Under the pieces are notes generated by a model, which searched no databases, had not been told where the DNA came from, and saw only the letters and a program-made list of their open reading frames with translations. A program made the translations under genes and the position numbers. Positions 1 through 5,529 of a DNA stretch of 5,835 nucleotides are shown here, one piece after another. Origin of the DNA: Spiro-02 sp034114085 (lineage in GTDB: Bacteria; Spirochaetota; Spirochaetia; Sphaerochaetales; Sphaerochaetaceae); contig JAXEWB010000029.1 in the NCBI GenBank assembly GCA_034114085.1, positions 1 through 5,835 on the forward strand. Direction: 5' to 3'. The first letter of the stretch is position 1; every line of letters begins with the position of its first letter.

Positions 1-921
1 CGCCCTGCGGCATTGAATTCTGGCATCCGGGGGCAATGTCGCGATCCTGGCGAATTTCAGCAGGAAGTAGGTGAACATCGCGGAACATGAACTTTCCAAA
101 TAATTGTACTCTCCGTCGCCTTGGTCCATGACCTGCCACCAGAGTCCTGAGATATCCTGCCAGCGCGCCAGTGCTTGGGCGAGGGATGAGGCCAGGTTGA
201 CGAGTGTCTTGCATTGGGCTTGAAATTCTCCTTCCTGCGACAGATAGTCGATTACGTCGGCCAGCGCCATGCAGTACCAGCCAAGGGCACGCCCCCAGAT
301 AGAGGGGGACCGTCCGGTTGCTTTATCAGCCCAAGGCATCCGGCGGGATTCATCCCATGCATGAAATAGCAGTCCCGTCCGCTCGTCATATGTATGTTTG
401 TAGACAAGCGTGAACTGCGACACCAAATCGTTGATGACGTCAAGTTTGTCTTCGTTGGAGAGATACTTGCAGGCATACCGGGCTTTGAACGCCCCCTGCA
501 TATAGAGTCCGTCGAGCCACATCTGGTTTGGATACCGGCCCTTGTGCCAATAGCCGCCTGACGGGGTTCGTGGCTGTTGTTCCAACTGAAGCTGAAACAT
601 ATCCAGCGCCTTCTTGTATTTCTCGCGATGCGTGTCATTGTATATATCGAACAGGGCTTTGCCCGGAGCAATCATATCAAGGCTGTATTCTTCGAGATTG
701 TAGGCATCGACCGTACCGTCCTGATGAACCAGGCCGTCGAATTGTTCCGCGACCCAATTTCGCCATTCCGGGTGTCCGGTGACTTTTCCTGCCCTGTAAA
801 TACATTCCAGACCGAGCCCATCGACATAGTTCCATTCCAGTGGCTTTGTTTCGTGACAGTGAATCATAGAGACAGCCAAACGTTCAGCCATTGTGTCCTG
901 TATGGTATTTATATCGTTCAT
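1..921 (-). CDS. GH105 unsaturated rhamnogalacturonyl hydrolase (YteR-like), 3' end cut by window
   Basis: Reading the minus strand from the ATG at 921 gives 307 codons open to the window edge. Family members run to roughly 370 residues, so perhaps 60-70 C-terminal residues lie outside. GH105 enzymes hydrate the double bond of the unsaturated uronic acid left by polysaccharide lyases, releasing the neighbouring sugar. Visible (alpha/alpha)6-barrel signatures are MWLDGLYM (134-141), whose Asp137 matches the proposed catalytic Asp of YteR; FHAWDES (186-192); SIWGRALGWY (207-216), with the Trp and Arg that line the pocket; and a WWQV...YLESSCSAMFTYFL stretch (261-287). There is no signal peptide, so the enzyme is probably cytoplasmic and acts on imported oligosaccharides. 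The start is chosen for its AAGGAG seven bases upstream. It follows the URO-D-like gene by 152 bp, probably in the same transcript. Family assignment is firm; the exact substrate (rhamnogalacturonan, ulvan or other unsaturated uronide) is inferred. Confidence 0.9.
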   Translation of the reverse strand, partial: MNDINTIQDTMAERLAVSMIHCHETKPLEWNYVDGLGLECIYRAGKVTGHPEWRNWVAEQFDGLVHQDGTVDAYNLEEYSLDMIAPGKALFDIYNDTHREKYKKALDMFQLQLEQQPRTPSGGYWHKGRYPNQMWLDGLYMQGAFKARYACKYLSNEDKLDVINDLVSQFTLVYKHTYDERTGLLFHAWDESRRMPWADKATGRSPSIWGRALGWYCMALADVIDYLSQEGEFQAQCKTLVNLASSLAQALARWQDISGLWWQVMDQGDGEYNYLESSCSAMFTYFLLKFARIATLPPDARIQCRRA

Positions 922-928
922 GGGCCTG

Positions 929-934
929 CTCCTT
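929..934 (-). promoter_or_regulatory. Ribosome binding site that fixes the GH105 start
   Basis: AAGGAG on the minus strand ends seven bases before the ATG at 921. An in-frame ATG 11 codons upstream (952-954) has only AGGA four bases away, and the extra residues (NQTTIARSRP) do not look like GH105 sequence. The downstream start is therefore preferred. Confidence 0.7.
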
Positions 935-1011
935 GCGATGGTTGTCTGATTCATGTTTTCCTGTGAAATATATATTTTTGCCCTTTTGCAAGGGAACGAC
1001 ATTAGTCCTTG

Positions 1012-1036
1012 CACCGCGGCGCCGGTGATTTTTTTT
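1012..1036 (+). terminator. Possible plus-strand intrinsic terminator, antisense to the gene direction
   Basis: On the plus strand, CACCG (1012-1016) can pair with CGGTG (1023-1027) around a six-base loop, followed by A and eight T (1029-1036). That is the form of a rho-independent terminator for plus-strand transcription, although the stem has only five pairs. No plus-strand gene precedes it. On the minus strand it is a GC-rich hairpin preceded, not followed, by the A/T run, so it should not stop the URO-D to GH105 transcript. It may limit antisense transcription, or be chance. Confidence 0.35.
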
Positions 1037-1046
1037 GATAGACCGT

Positions 1047-1084
1047 ATTGGCCGGCACTCCTTTTCCGAGTTCTTACCGGCAAT
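1047..1084 (-). other. Imperfect intercistronic hairpin spanning the URO-D-like stop codon
   Basis: On the minus strand ATTGCCGG (1084-1077) can pair with CCGG-C-CAAT (1055-1047, one bulged C). Nested inside, ACTC (1071-1068) pairs with GAGT (1060-1057) around a seven-base loop. The TAA stop (1076-1074) lies in the internal loop. No U-run follows, so this is not a terminator. It could be an mRNA stability or processing element separating the two cistrons. The pairing is seen by eye only; no folding energy was computed. Confidence 0.4.
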
Positions 1085-2039
1085 CCCTTGCGGCCTTGAC
1101 AGCGGTTCTGATACGGGAGTAGGGAATGTCCGTCGGCAACGTGCAGTCGGCTCCAAGGATGAATTTTTTGCCCTTCATCTCGCCGACGAGCCGATGCACT
1201 TCGTCTACCAACTGTTGTTCCGTGCCATCGACAAGGACTCCGCTTCTGTTGGCCAGCCCCCCCATGACCGTTTTGCCGGGGAACACCTTCATGCCCTCTT
1301 CCATGCTGATATCGTTCTCGTAGATGCCCCAGTTCACGATGTCGCAAGAATCGGCGTAGTCCCTGAAACGATCAATGGCGAGATGTTTCTTACACATATG
1401 CAGGACGACAGGTTTTCCCATCGCCTTGCAGGCGTTCATGATCTGTAGGTCGTATGGTTTGAGTACCGTAGCGAATTCTTCGTCGGTGTAGATGTCCTTT
1501 TCACCTCCGAGCGCCGCGTAGTAGATACCGTCGGCTCCCGCCTTGATTACCTCCTCGACCATATAGCACTGTGATTCCGCGATCCGTTTTGTCGCGTCGA
1601 GATAGACCTGCGGGTTCTCCCTGTAGTGGGCGAGCTGGATCGCCCTGATATCGTACAGGGCCTGGTATTGCGGGCGCATGGGATGTACCATCGATGCGCA
1701 GATGCCATGGATGGTGCAGAGACAGAGCGCGTCTTCCTGATAGGAATCCCGGATGCGTTTGACAAAATCGGCCTGGGCCGTAATGAATGTGTCATGCCTG
1801 GTATAGGTCGGGATTTTTTTCCAGTCGTCGGGTCGCGAGATACCGCTGACACTCGGCGTCAGGTTCTCGTTCATCACCTTCATGATGTCTACGTCGGTTT
1901 CAGTGAAGAATTCAAGGTGCGCCTTGATTCCGGCTTCTCCTTTCTTGACCTCGGCGGGGAAGTGGAGGGAGAAGCTTGATGGAATTGCATCCGGCTCCTT
2001 TCCTGCTATGACCGCCATGACTCTATCCCGTTTATTCAT
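1074..2039 (-). CDS. URO-D superfamily protein, MtaA/MtbA-like (zinc-thiolate, probable methyltransferase type)
   Basis: This complete 321-residue protein belongs to the uroporphyrinogen decarboxylase superfamily (a TIM-barrel fold). It is unlikely to be the haem enzyme HemE: the N-terminal arginine-rich, porphyrin-binding RQAGR-type motif is absent, and the start instead reads GKEPDAIPSSFSLHFP (13-28). It retains His214-x-Cys216 (VVLHMCKKH) and Cys299 (LGADCTLP), the His-x-Cys...Cys pattern that binds zinc in the methylcobamide:coenzyme M methyltransferases MtaA and MtbA. A methyl-transfer or demethylation role on a small molecule is therefore more plausible than decarboxylation, but the substrate is unknown and no corrinoid-protein gene is visible nearby. 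The ATG at 2039 has AGAGG eight bases upstream. The gene has its own promoter, closely matching that of the binding-protein gene, and is followed by GH105, suggesting expression with carbohydrate use. Family is confident; the reaction is inferred. Confidence 0.85.
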   Translation of the reverse strand: MNKRDRVMAVIAGKEPDAIPSSFSLHFPAEVKKGEAGIKAHLEFFTETDVDIMKVMNENLTPSVSGISRPDDWKKIPTYTRHDTFITAQADFVKRIRDSYQEDALCLCTIHGICASMVHPMRPQYQALYDIRAIQLAHYRENPQVYLDATKRIAESQCYMVEEVIKAGADGIYYAALGGEKDIYTDEEFATVLKPYDLQIMNACKAMGKPVVLHMCKKHLAIDRFRDYADSCDIVNWGIYENDISMEEGMKVFPGKTVMGGLANRSGVLVDGTEQQLVDEVHRLVGEMKGKKFILGADCTLPTDIPYSRIRTAVKAARDCR

Positions 2040-2069
2040 ATGAAATACCTCTGTGATGTATGGTTTTTG

Positions 2070-2090
2070 TAATATCTTATTAATATCTTA
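2070..2090 (-). promoter_or_regulatory. Tandem operator-like motif at the URO-D-like promoter
   Basis: Two identical copies of TAAGATATTA (minus strand; 2090-2081 and 2079-2070) are spaced 11 bp apart, about one helical turn. The promoter-proximal copy begins five bases downstream of the -10 hexamer and covers the expected transcription start. The same motif sits at the same distance in front of the binding-protein gene. Position over the start favours a repressor site; the regulator is not in the window. Confidence 0.6.
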
Positions 2091-2095
2091 TAAGA

Positions 2096-2124
2096 ATACT
2101 AACATTGTATTCTGAAGAACACAA
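2096..2124 (-). promoter_or_regulatory. Extended -10 promoter for the URO-D-like / GH105 unit
   Basis: On the minus strand the -35 is TTGTGT (2124-2119), the spacer is exactly 17 bp, and the -10 is TAGTAT (2101-2096) preceded by TGT, the extended -10 element. The expected start is near 2089, giving a leader of about 50 nt. The sequence upstream is A/T-rich. Near-identity with the promoter at 5416-5444 supports it. Confidence 0.7.
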
Positions 2125-2258
2125 GGCAAAAATATAAAGTTTTATGAAAAATGAGAGATGCCGCCTCGACCCTGTGGCCCATTGTCCGTCGTACGGAAAA
2201 TGGTGTCGAGTGGCTGAAAGACGAAGAAATAGCCTCCGCCGAAGGGCGTTGCCGATGT

Positions 2259-3689
2259 CTATACGGCATCGTCTACCGCAAGTAGTGCTTTCACGTAGAT
2301 TTTCATCCCCTTTTTCATGCGCGGGACATAGACTGATTCGTTCGGTTGGTGAGCTCGGCCTTGTCCGACGGGAAACGGCGGCGGAGTATTCTTCGACGGT
2401 GTTCCCATGCCGAAGGCGATGGCGTTCGGAAGTTTCCTCGCATAGGTACCCCCCGCCATGATGTATGGCGGGTCGTCCGTTCCGTGTACTTCGTTCGCGA
2501 TGTCATTGAGCTGTCGAAGCAGTGGAGAGACAGGAACATAGGTCGGCGCGCGTCCCGCCATGGAGAGACAGGACCAACCTGCGTTACGCAACGTTGTTTG
2601 AACCGTCTCCTGCATATGCGGGATGTCGGCGCTTACAGGATGGCAGATTCCGAACTTAGCCCAGAGTTTTCCTCTCCGCACACGAATGACCGTCAATACT
2701 GAAGTCAGCCTACCTGACATTTCATCTTCACAGGCGATTCCAAGTCCCGTACCGAAGAAATCTTCTGTGAACCTGCCGATGTCGGCGACAAGTCGTCCCG
2801 CCCTGCCTGTAACGATGCCCGACCGATTCAGCGCACGAGCCATCTGGCCTATCGCATCCACTCCCTCCTGCGGATATGCGGTATGCCTTGCCTTGCCAAA
2901 TGAGACTACTGTGACTATTCCGTCCTTCATCGTCGCGGAGATGTTGTCATACGTGTTCAACATGGCGATTTTCGGCATATCTTCACTGGTGATTTCCGCT
3001 ACGGCGTAATCGGCCACGCTGGCGCCACGTTCTCCCGCGGTAAAGGAGATCAGGTTTCCATCGATGATTTCGGCTTCAGCCTCGAATCGCAAGCTCCCTT
3101 TTTCGCCATACGCGACTGGAAAGCCGGAATCCGGGACCAGGGTGAAATCGGGGGTGGAACGCCGTTCCAGCACATAGTCCATATCCTGCATGCCGATTTC
3201 TTCCGCGCTGCCCACGTACAGCTGTACATCGTGTTTCAGTCGAACATCTTGTTCATGAAGGAATCGGAGCGCGAACAGGACTGCTATCGTTGCGCCTTTG
3301 TTGTCAGTGGTTCCTCGACCGGTCAGCCAGTCATCGCCATTTCGCCAGAGAGCGAAAGGGTCTCGCTCCCATTTTCCTTCTGGTGGTACGACATCGCCAT
3401 GGCAGGCGATTCCTATGCGTTTACTTCCTGCCGCCCCCTTCAAAGTCCCGATGACGGCTCGATTATCTACGTTGTCAGTATCCAAGCCGTATGTTTTCAT
3501 CGTGGCTTCCATGAAAGCGAGCATGTCCGCGCATCCTTTTCCGAAAGGAAGTCCATCCTCATCTGGAACCGCGACACTGGGGTAGGAGACAAACTTGGTC
3601 AGTACCTCGACATATTCATCGAAATGCTCGTTCATCCACCTGTCAATGGTTTTGTCGGATACCCTGCCGCCGATATTCTGGTCGTTCAT
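2259..3689 (-). CDS. M20 family metallopeptidase, PepV/Sapep-like dipeptidase subgroup
   Basis: This complete 476-residue protein has the length and layout of PepV-type cytoplasmic dipeptidases. The two-metal catalytic centre is intact: HGDVVPPEGKW (His97, Asp99), GRGTTDNKG (Asp129), GSAEE (catalytic Glu163, metal Glu164), VPDSGFP (Asp187) and, near the end, AGGTYARKLPNAIAFG (412-427) with RAHQPNES (His447). His269 of the lid domain is also present. By hand alignment, the lid motifs usually reading N-x-V-P-D and N-x-R-Y-P are altered to A-S-V-A-D (223-227) and G-I-C-H-P (347-351), so the asparagine and arginine expected to hold the substrate carboxylate seem missing. Specificity may therefore differ from a plain dipeptidase. 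There is no signal peptide. The ATG at 3689 has GGAG seven bases upstream. It lies 78 bp after the binding-protein gene, beyond a terminator, with no promoter of its own visible, so it probably depends on read-through. Confidence 0.88.
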   Translation of the reverse strand: MNDQNIGGRVSDKTIDRWMNEHFDEYVEVLTKFVSYPSVAVPDEDGLPFGKGCADMLAFMEATMKTYGLDTDNVDNRAVIGTLKGAAGSKRIGIACHGDVVPPEGKWERDPFALWRNGDDWLTGRGTTDNKGATIAVLFALRFLHEQDVRLKHDVQLYVGSAEEIGMQDMDYVLERRSTPDFTLVPDSGFPVAYGEKGSLRFEAEAEIIDGNLISFTAGERGASVADYAVAEITSEDMPKIAMLNTYDNISATMKDGIVTVVSFGKARHTAYPQEGVDAIGQMARALNRSGIVTGRAGRLVADIGRFTEDFFGTGLGIACEDEMSGRLTSVLTVIRVRRGKLWAKFGICHPVSADIPHMQETVQTTLRNAGWSCLSMAGRAPTYVPVSPLLRQLNDIANEVHGTDDPPYIMAGGTYARKLPNAIAFGMGTPSKNTPPPFPVGQGRAHQPNESVYVPRMKKGMKIYVKALLAVDDAV

Positions 3690-3710
3690 TGTCCATCTCC
3701 ATCCTCATCT

Positions 3711-3750
3711 AAAAATATCCCCCTCTACCGAAAGGAACGGCGGAGGGGGA
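3711..3750 (-). terminator. Intrinsic terminator (probably partial) after the binding-protein gene
   Basis: On the minus strand TCCCCCTC (3750-3743) pairs perfectly with GAGGGGGA (3725-3718), with a short inner CCG/CGG helix, followed by TATTTTT (3717-3711). It starts 17 bases after the binding-protein stop codon and ends 21 bases before the peptidase ATG. Such an element would make the binding protein more abundant than the downstream peptidase, as is common for transport operons. Confidence 0.8.
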
Positions 3751-3767
3751 CGCTTGTAGAAAGAACT

Positions 3768-5348
3768 CTACTGCAAAATACCAAGTTCCGTTGCCGCTTT
3801 GATACCGGCTTCTTCCCAGGCCTTGCCGCCCATGGCGTCAAAGTCCGTTATGAACTTCGCCCAAGTTTCTTCGTTGAGCGGCTTGTTTCCGCGGATGAAC
3901 TCAACCAGCGACTGCTCGTAGAAGCGCTTGATATCGGAATTCGGAAGCGGCAGTAGGTCTACGCCGTCCTGTTTGTCCCAGGGCTTTGACTGCATTTCCC
4001 GCAGGACCGCCAGTGAACTCATCGGCTTTTTGGAGATGGCCGTCACGTAAGATGGATAGCGGGATTTGAGTTCCGCGTCGCCCCAATAGAACGCCAGGCC
4101 CTTGAGCTGCAACAACGGCTGCATTTCAGCTTTGGTGAAGCCTTTTGAAGGATCTGGCAGACCTTTGACGGTCGGAACGCCATCTTCGTCAAGCAGGAAA
4201 TTGACGCCTTCCTGCCCCCAGCCGATCGCATAGTAGCCATCGCCGCTCATCCATTCAAGCAAACGGGCGATCGCCTCTTTCTTTCCTTCCTTGGCCGCTC
4301 TCGCCGACACTGCGATCACGCCGCTGTTGACGGTAGTGTAGACGCCGACAGAAGACTTTCCTTCCGGCCCTACCGGCGGGTCGATGACTATCCATTCTCC
4401 GTTGGGAAAGTTCTTGTCGAATGGAGCGTAGTTGCTTTCTGCCGCATATGAGGCATGCTGCTCGCGCATGATGCCAAACTTGCCTTGCTTCCACGCGGCT
4501 TTCCAGTCGTCCTTCTTGTAAGTGAGCCAGTTGGGGTCCATGACCCCTTCGTCCACCATCTGCTTGATATACTTCATTGCCTGATAGTATTCGGGCTTTC
4601 TCAGGTTCAATCCAGGGTTCTCCTTGGAGAGATTCCAGGTTCCCGCTACGCCAAACGCACCGAAGAACGGATTTAGGCGACGGCCCAGCCCTTCTTCACG
4701 GGCTGTGATTTCAATGAACGTGCCGTATCCGTAAGTGTCGTTCTTGCCGTTGCCGTCAGGATCCTGGAAGGTGAACGCCTTCATGACTTCCATGTAGTCG
4801 TCCAACGTAACGGGGATATCGAGACCGAGCTTATCCAGCCAATCCTTGCGGATGAGAATACCTTCGTTCTTGGTGATGTCGCCGGAAGAAGCGGTAAAAC
4901 CGTAGCAGCGGTTGTCGATGGTAGCATAGATTTTGCTGTCTTGGTTGTACATCTTTGTCGTTCTGCCTGGCATCATGTCGAACATATCATCGACTGGGGC
5001 GAGCAGGCCCTGCTTGACGAGGTTGACCATGACCGGGCGGCTGATGGACATCATGTCGGGTAGATTGTTCGCCGCACCAGCGACATTCATCTTGGAATCA
5101 CGATCTTCCGCGCTGGAGGGCAGTGGAGAAAGTTGCAGGTCGATGTTCAGTTCGTTTCTGATGATGTCATAGACAAACCAGTCTTTTGGGGGAGATCCCG
5201 CTTCGACGATAGCCGGGTTGTACCAGAAGGTAATGGTGACGGGCCCCTCCGCTTTAGCGGAAGTCGCCTGTTCGCCAGAGCCTTGGGCCATCAGCAACAT
5301 CGGGACAATGCAGAGTAGGACGCAAATCAAGCTGATGATTTTTTTCAT
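3768..5348 (-). CDS. Extracellular solute-binding protein, LplA/YtcQ-like (CUT1-type ABC sugar uptake)
   Basis: This complete 526-residue protein is the capture subunit of a carbohydrate ABC importer. Residues 1-21 form a Sec signal peptide (MKK, then a hydrophobic core, LLMA). The expected lipobox cysteine is replaced by Gln22 (LMA-QGSGE), so it is probably a soluble periplasmic protein rather than a lipoprotein. The mature part begins with VTITFWYNP (37-45), typical of family 1 binding proteins. It carries RKDWLDKLGLDIPVTLDDY (167-185), then DPDGNGKND (196-204), the calcium-loop-like motif characteristic of the long (about 500-residue) LplA/YtcQ group. The ATG at 5348 has a strong AGGAG five bases upstream. 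In B. subtilis such a protein (YtcQ) works with YteR-type hydrolases on rhamnogalacturonan fragments, which fits the GH105 gene here, but the ligand cannot be read from sequence. No permease or ATPase gene is adjacent in the window. Confidence 0.9.
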   Translation of the reverse strand: MKKIISLICVLLCIVPMLLMAQGSGEQATSAKAEGPVTITFWYNPAIVEAGSPPKDWFVYDIIRNELNIDLQLSPLPSSAEDRDSKMNVAGAANNLPDMMSISRPVMVNLVKQGLLAPVDDMFDMMPGRTTKMYNQDSKIYATIDNRCYGFTASSGDITKNEGILIRKDWLDKLGLDIPVTLDDYMEVMKAFTFQDPDGNGKNDTYGYGTFIEITAREEGLGRRLNPFFGAFGVAGTWNLSKENPGLNLRKPEYYQAMKYIKQMVDEGVMDPNWLTYKKDDWKAAWKQGKFGIMREQHASYAAESNYAPFDKNFPNGEWIVIDPPVGPEGKSSVGVYTTVNSGVIAVSARAAKEGKKEAIARLLEWMSGDGYYAIGWGQEGVNFLLDEDGVPTVKGLPDPSKGFTKAEMQPLLQLKGLAFYWGDAELKSRYPSYVTAISKKPMSSLAVLREMQSKPWDKQDGVDLLPLPNSDIKRFYEQSLVEFIRGNKPLNEETWAKFITDFDAMGGKAWEEAGIKAATELGILQ

Positions 5349-5389
5349 GATTTCTCCTCATAGGTATTCCGCCATACGACGGATATTGT

Positions 5390-5410
5390 TGATATATTAG
5401 TAATATCTTA
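5390..5410 (-). promoter_or_regulatory. Tandem operator-like motif at the binding-protein promoter
   Basis: The minus strand reads TAAGATATTA (5410-5401), then eleven bases further TAATATATCA (5399-5390), which matches the first at 8 of 10 positions. The perfect copy starts five bases after the -10, exactly as at the URO-D-like promoter. It covers the expected transcription start, consistent with a shared repressor site. Confidence 0.58.
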
Positions 5411-5415
5411 ATGGC

Positions 5416-5444
5416 ATACTAACACAGCATCTTGTACAACACAA
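5416..5444 (-). promoter_or_regulatory. Extended -10 promoter for the binding-protein / peptidase unit
   Basis: On the minus strand the -35 is TTGTGT (5444-5439), the spacer is 17 bp and the -10 is TAGTAT (5421-5416) with a preceding TGT. The predicted start is near 5409. From the base before the -35 through the first operator motif, about 34 of 45 positions match the URO-D-like promoter without gaps (hand count). Confidence 0.72.
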
Positions 5445-5529
5445 GTAATTTTTTATGAAATCCATCGGTCTTTACCACACTATATGCCCGTAGGTATGAA
5501 TCAGAATGTTGGGTAGGGATGGGAGAGCG

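Larger units (their letters stand above)
2040..2258. other. Non-coding gap between peptidase and URO-D-like genes
   Basis: This 219-bp gap holds the URO-D-like promoter and repeat motif (2070-2124). Just after the peptidase stop there is only a weak CGCC-CTTC-GGCG hairpin followed by a T-rich but interrupted stretch, which is not convincing as a terminator. I see no RNA gene and no supported small ORF on either strand. Confidence 0.6.
5349..5529. other. Leader and upstream region of the binding-protein gene
   Basis: No supported gene lies here. It holds the Shine-Dalgarno (AGGAG, 5354-5358), a leader of about 60 nt, the operator-like repeat and the promoter. Upstream of the promoter, 5461-5529 shows no clear feature. 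It grades into increasingly recognisable copies of the 20-bp repeat. The -35 is embedded in an inverted repeat, CTTGT-GTTGT-ACAAG (minus strand, 5445-5431), which the other promoter lacks. Confidence 0.55.

Noticed and set aside
252..671. Minus-strand open frame of 139 codons
   Set aside because: It overlaps GH105 in another frame. The GH105 frame has all family motifs, while this one has basic, low-complexity composition and no recognisable domain.
955..1010. Separate promoter for GH105 (TATATT with TTCCCT 18 bp upstream)
   Set aside because: The -35 matches consensus at only three positions, and the shared operator module is absent, so co-transcription with the URO-D-like gene is simpler.
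1035..1448. Plus-strand open frame of 137 codons, and others opposite the URO-D-like gene
   Set aside because: These are complementary-strand shadows of a well-supported gene, with no ribosome binding site or domain.
1074..2039. HemE, haem biosynthesis uroporphyrinogen decarboxylase
   Set aside because: The porphyrin-binding N-terminal motif is missing, and the H-x-C...C zinc pattern of the methyltransferase branch is present.
2140..2149. TTTTATGAAA found upstream of both promoters (also 5451-5460) as a second shared site
   Set aside because: Its distance from the -35 differs by 9 bp between the two promoters and it is A/T-rich, so chance or a general UP-like element is as likely.
2144..2258. 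Frame stays open for 38 codons after the peptidase stop, in the same frame
   Set aside because: The peptidase already ends at the family's normal C-terminus, and the extension resembles nothing known, so a broken fusion is not supported.
3231..3956. Plus-strand open frame of 241 codons
   Set aside because: It lies antisense across the start of the M20 peptidase and the end of the binding-protein gene, spans the terminator, and resembles no protein family.
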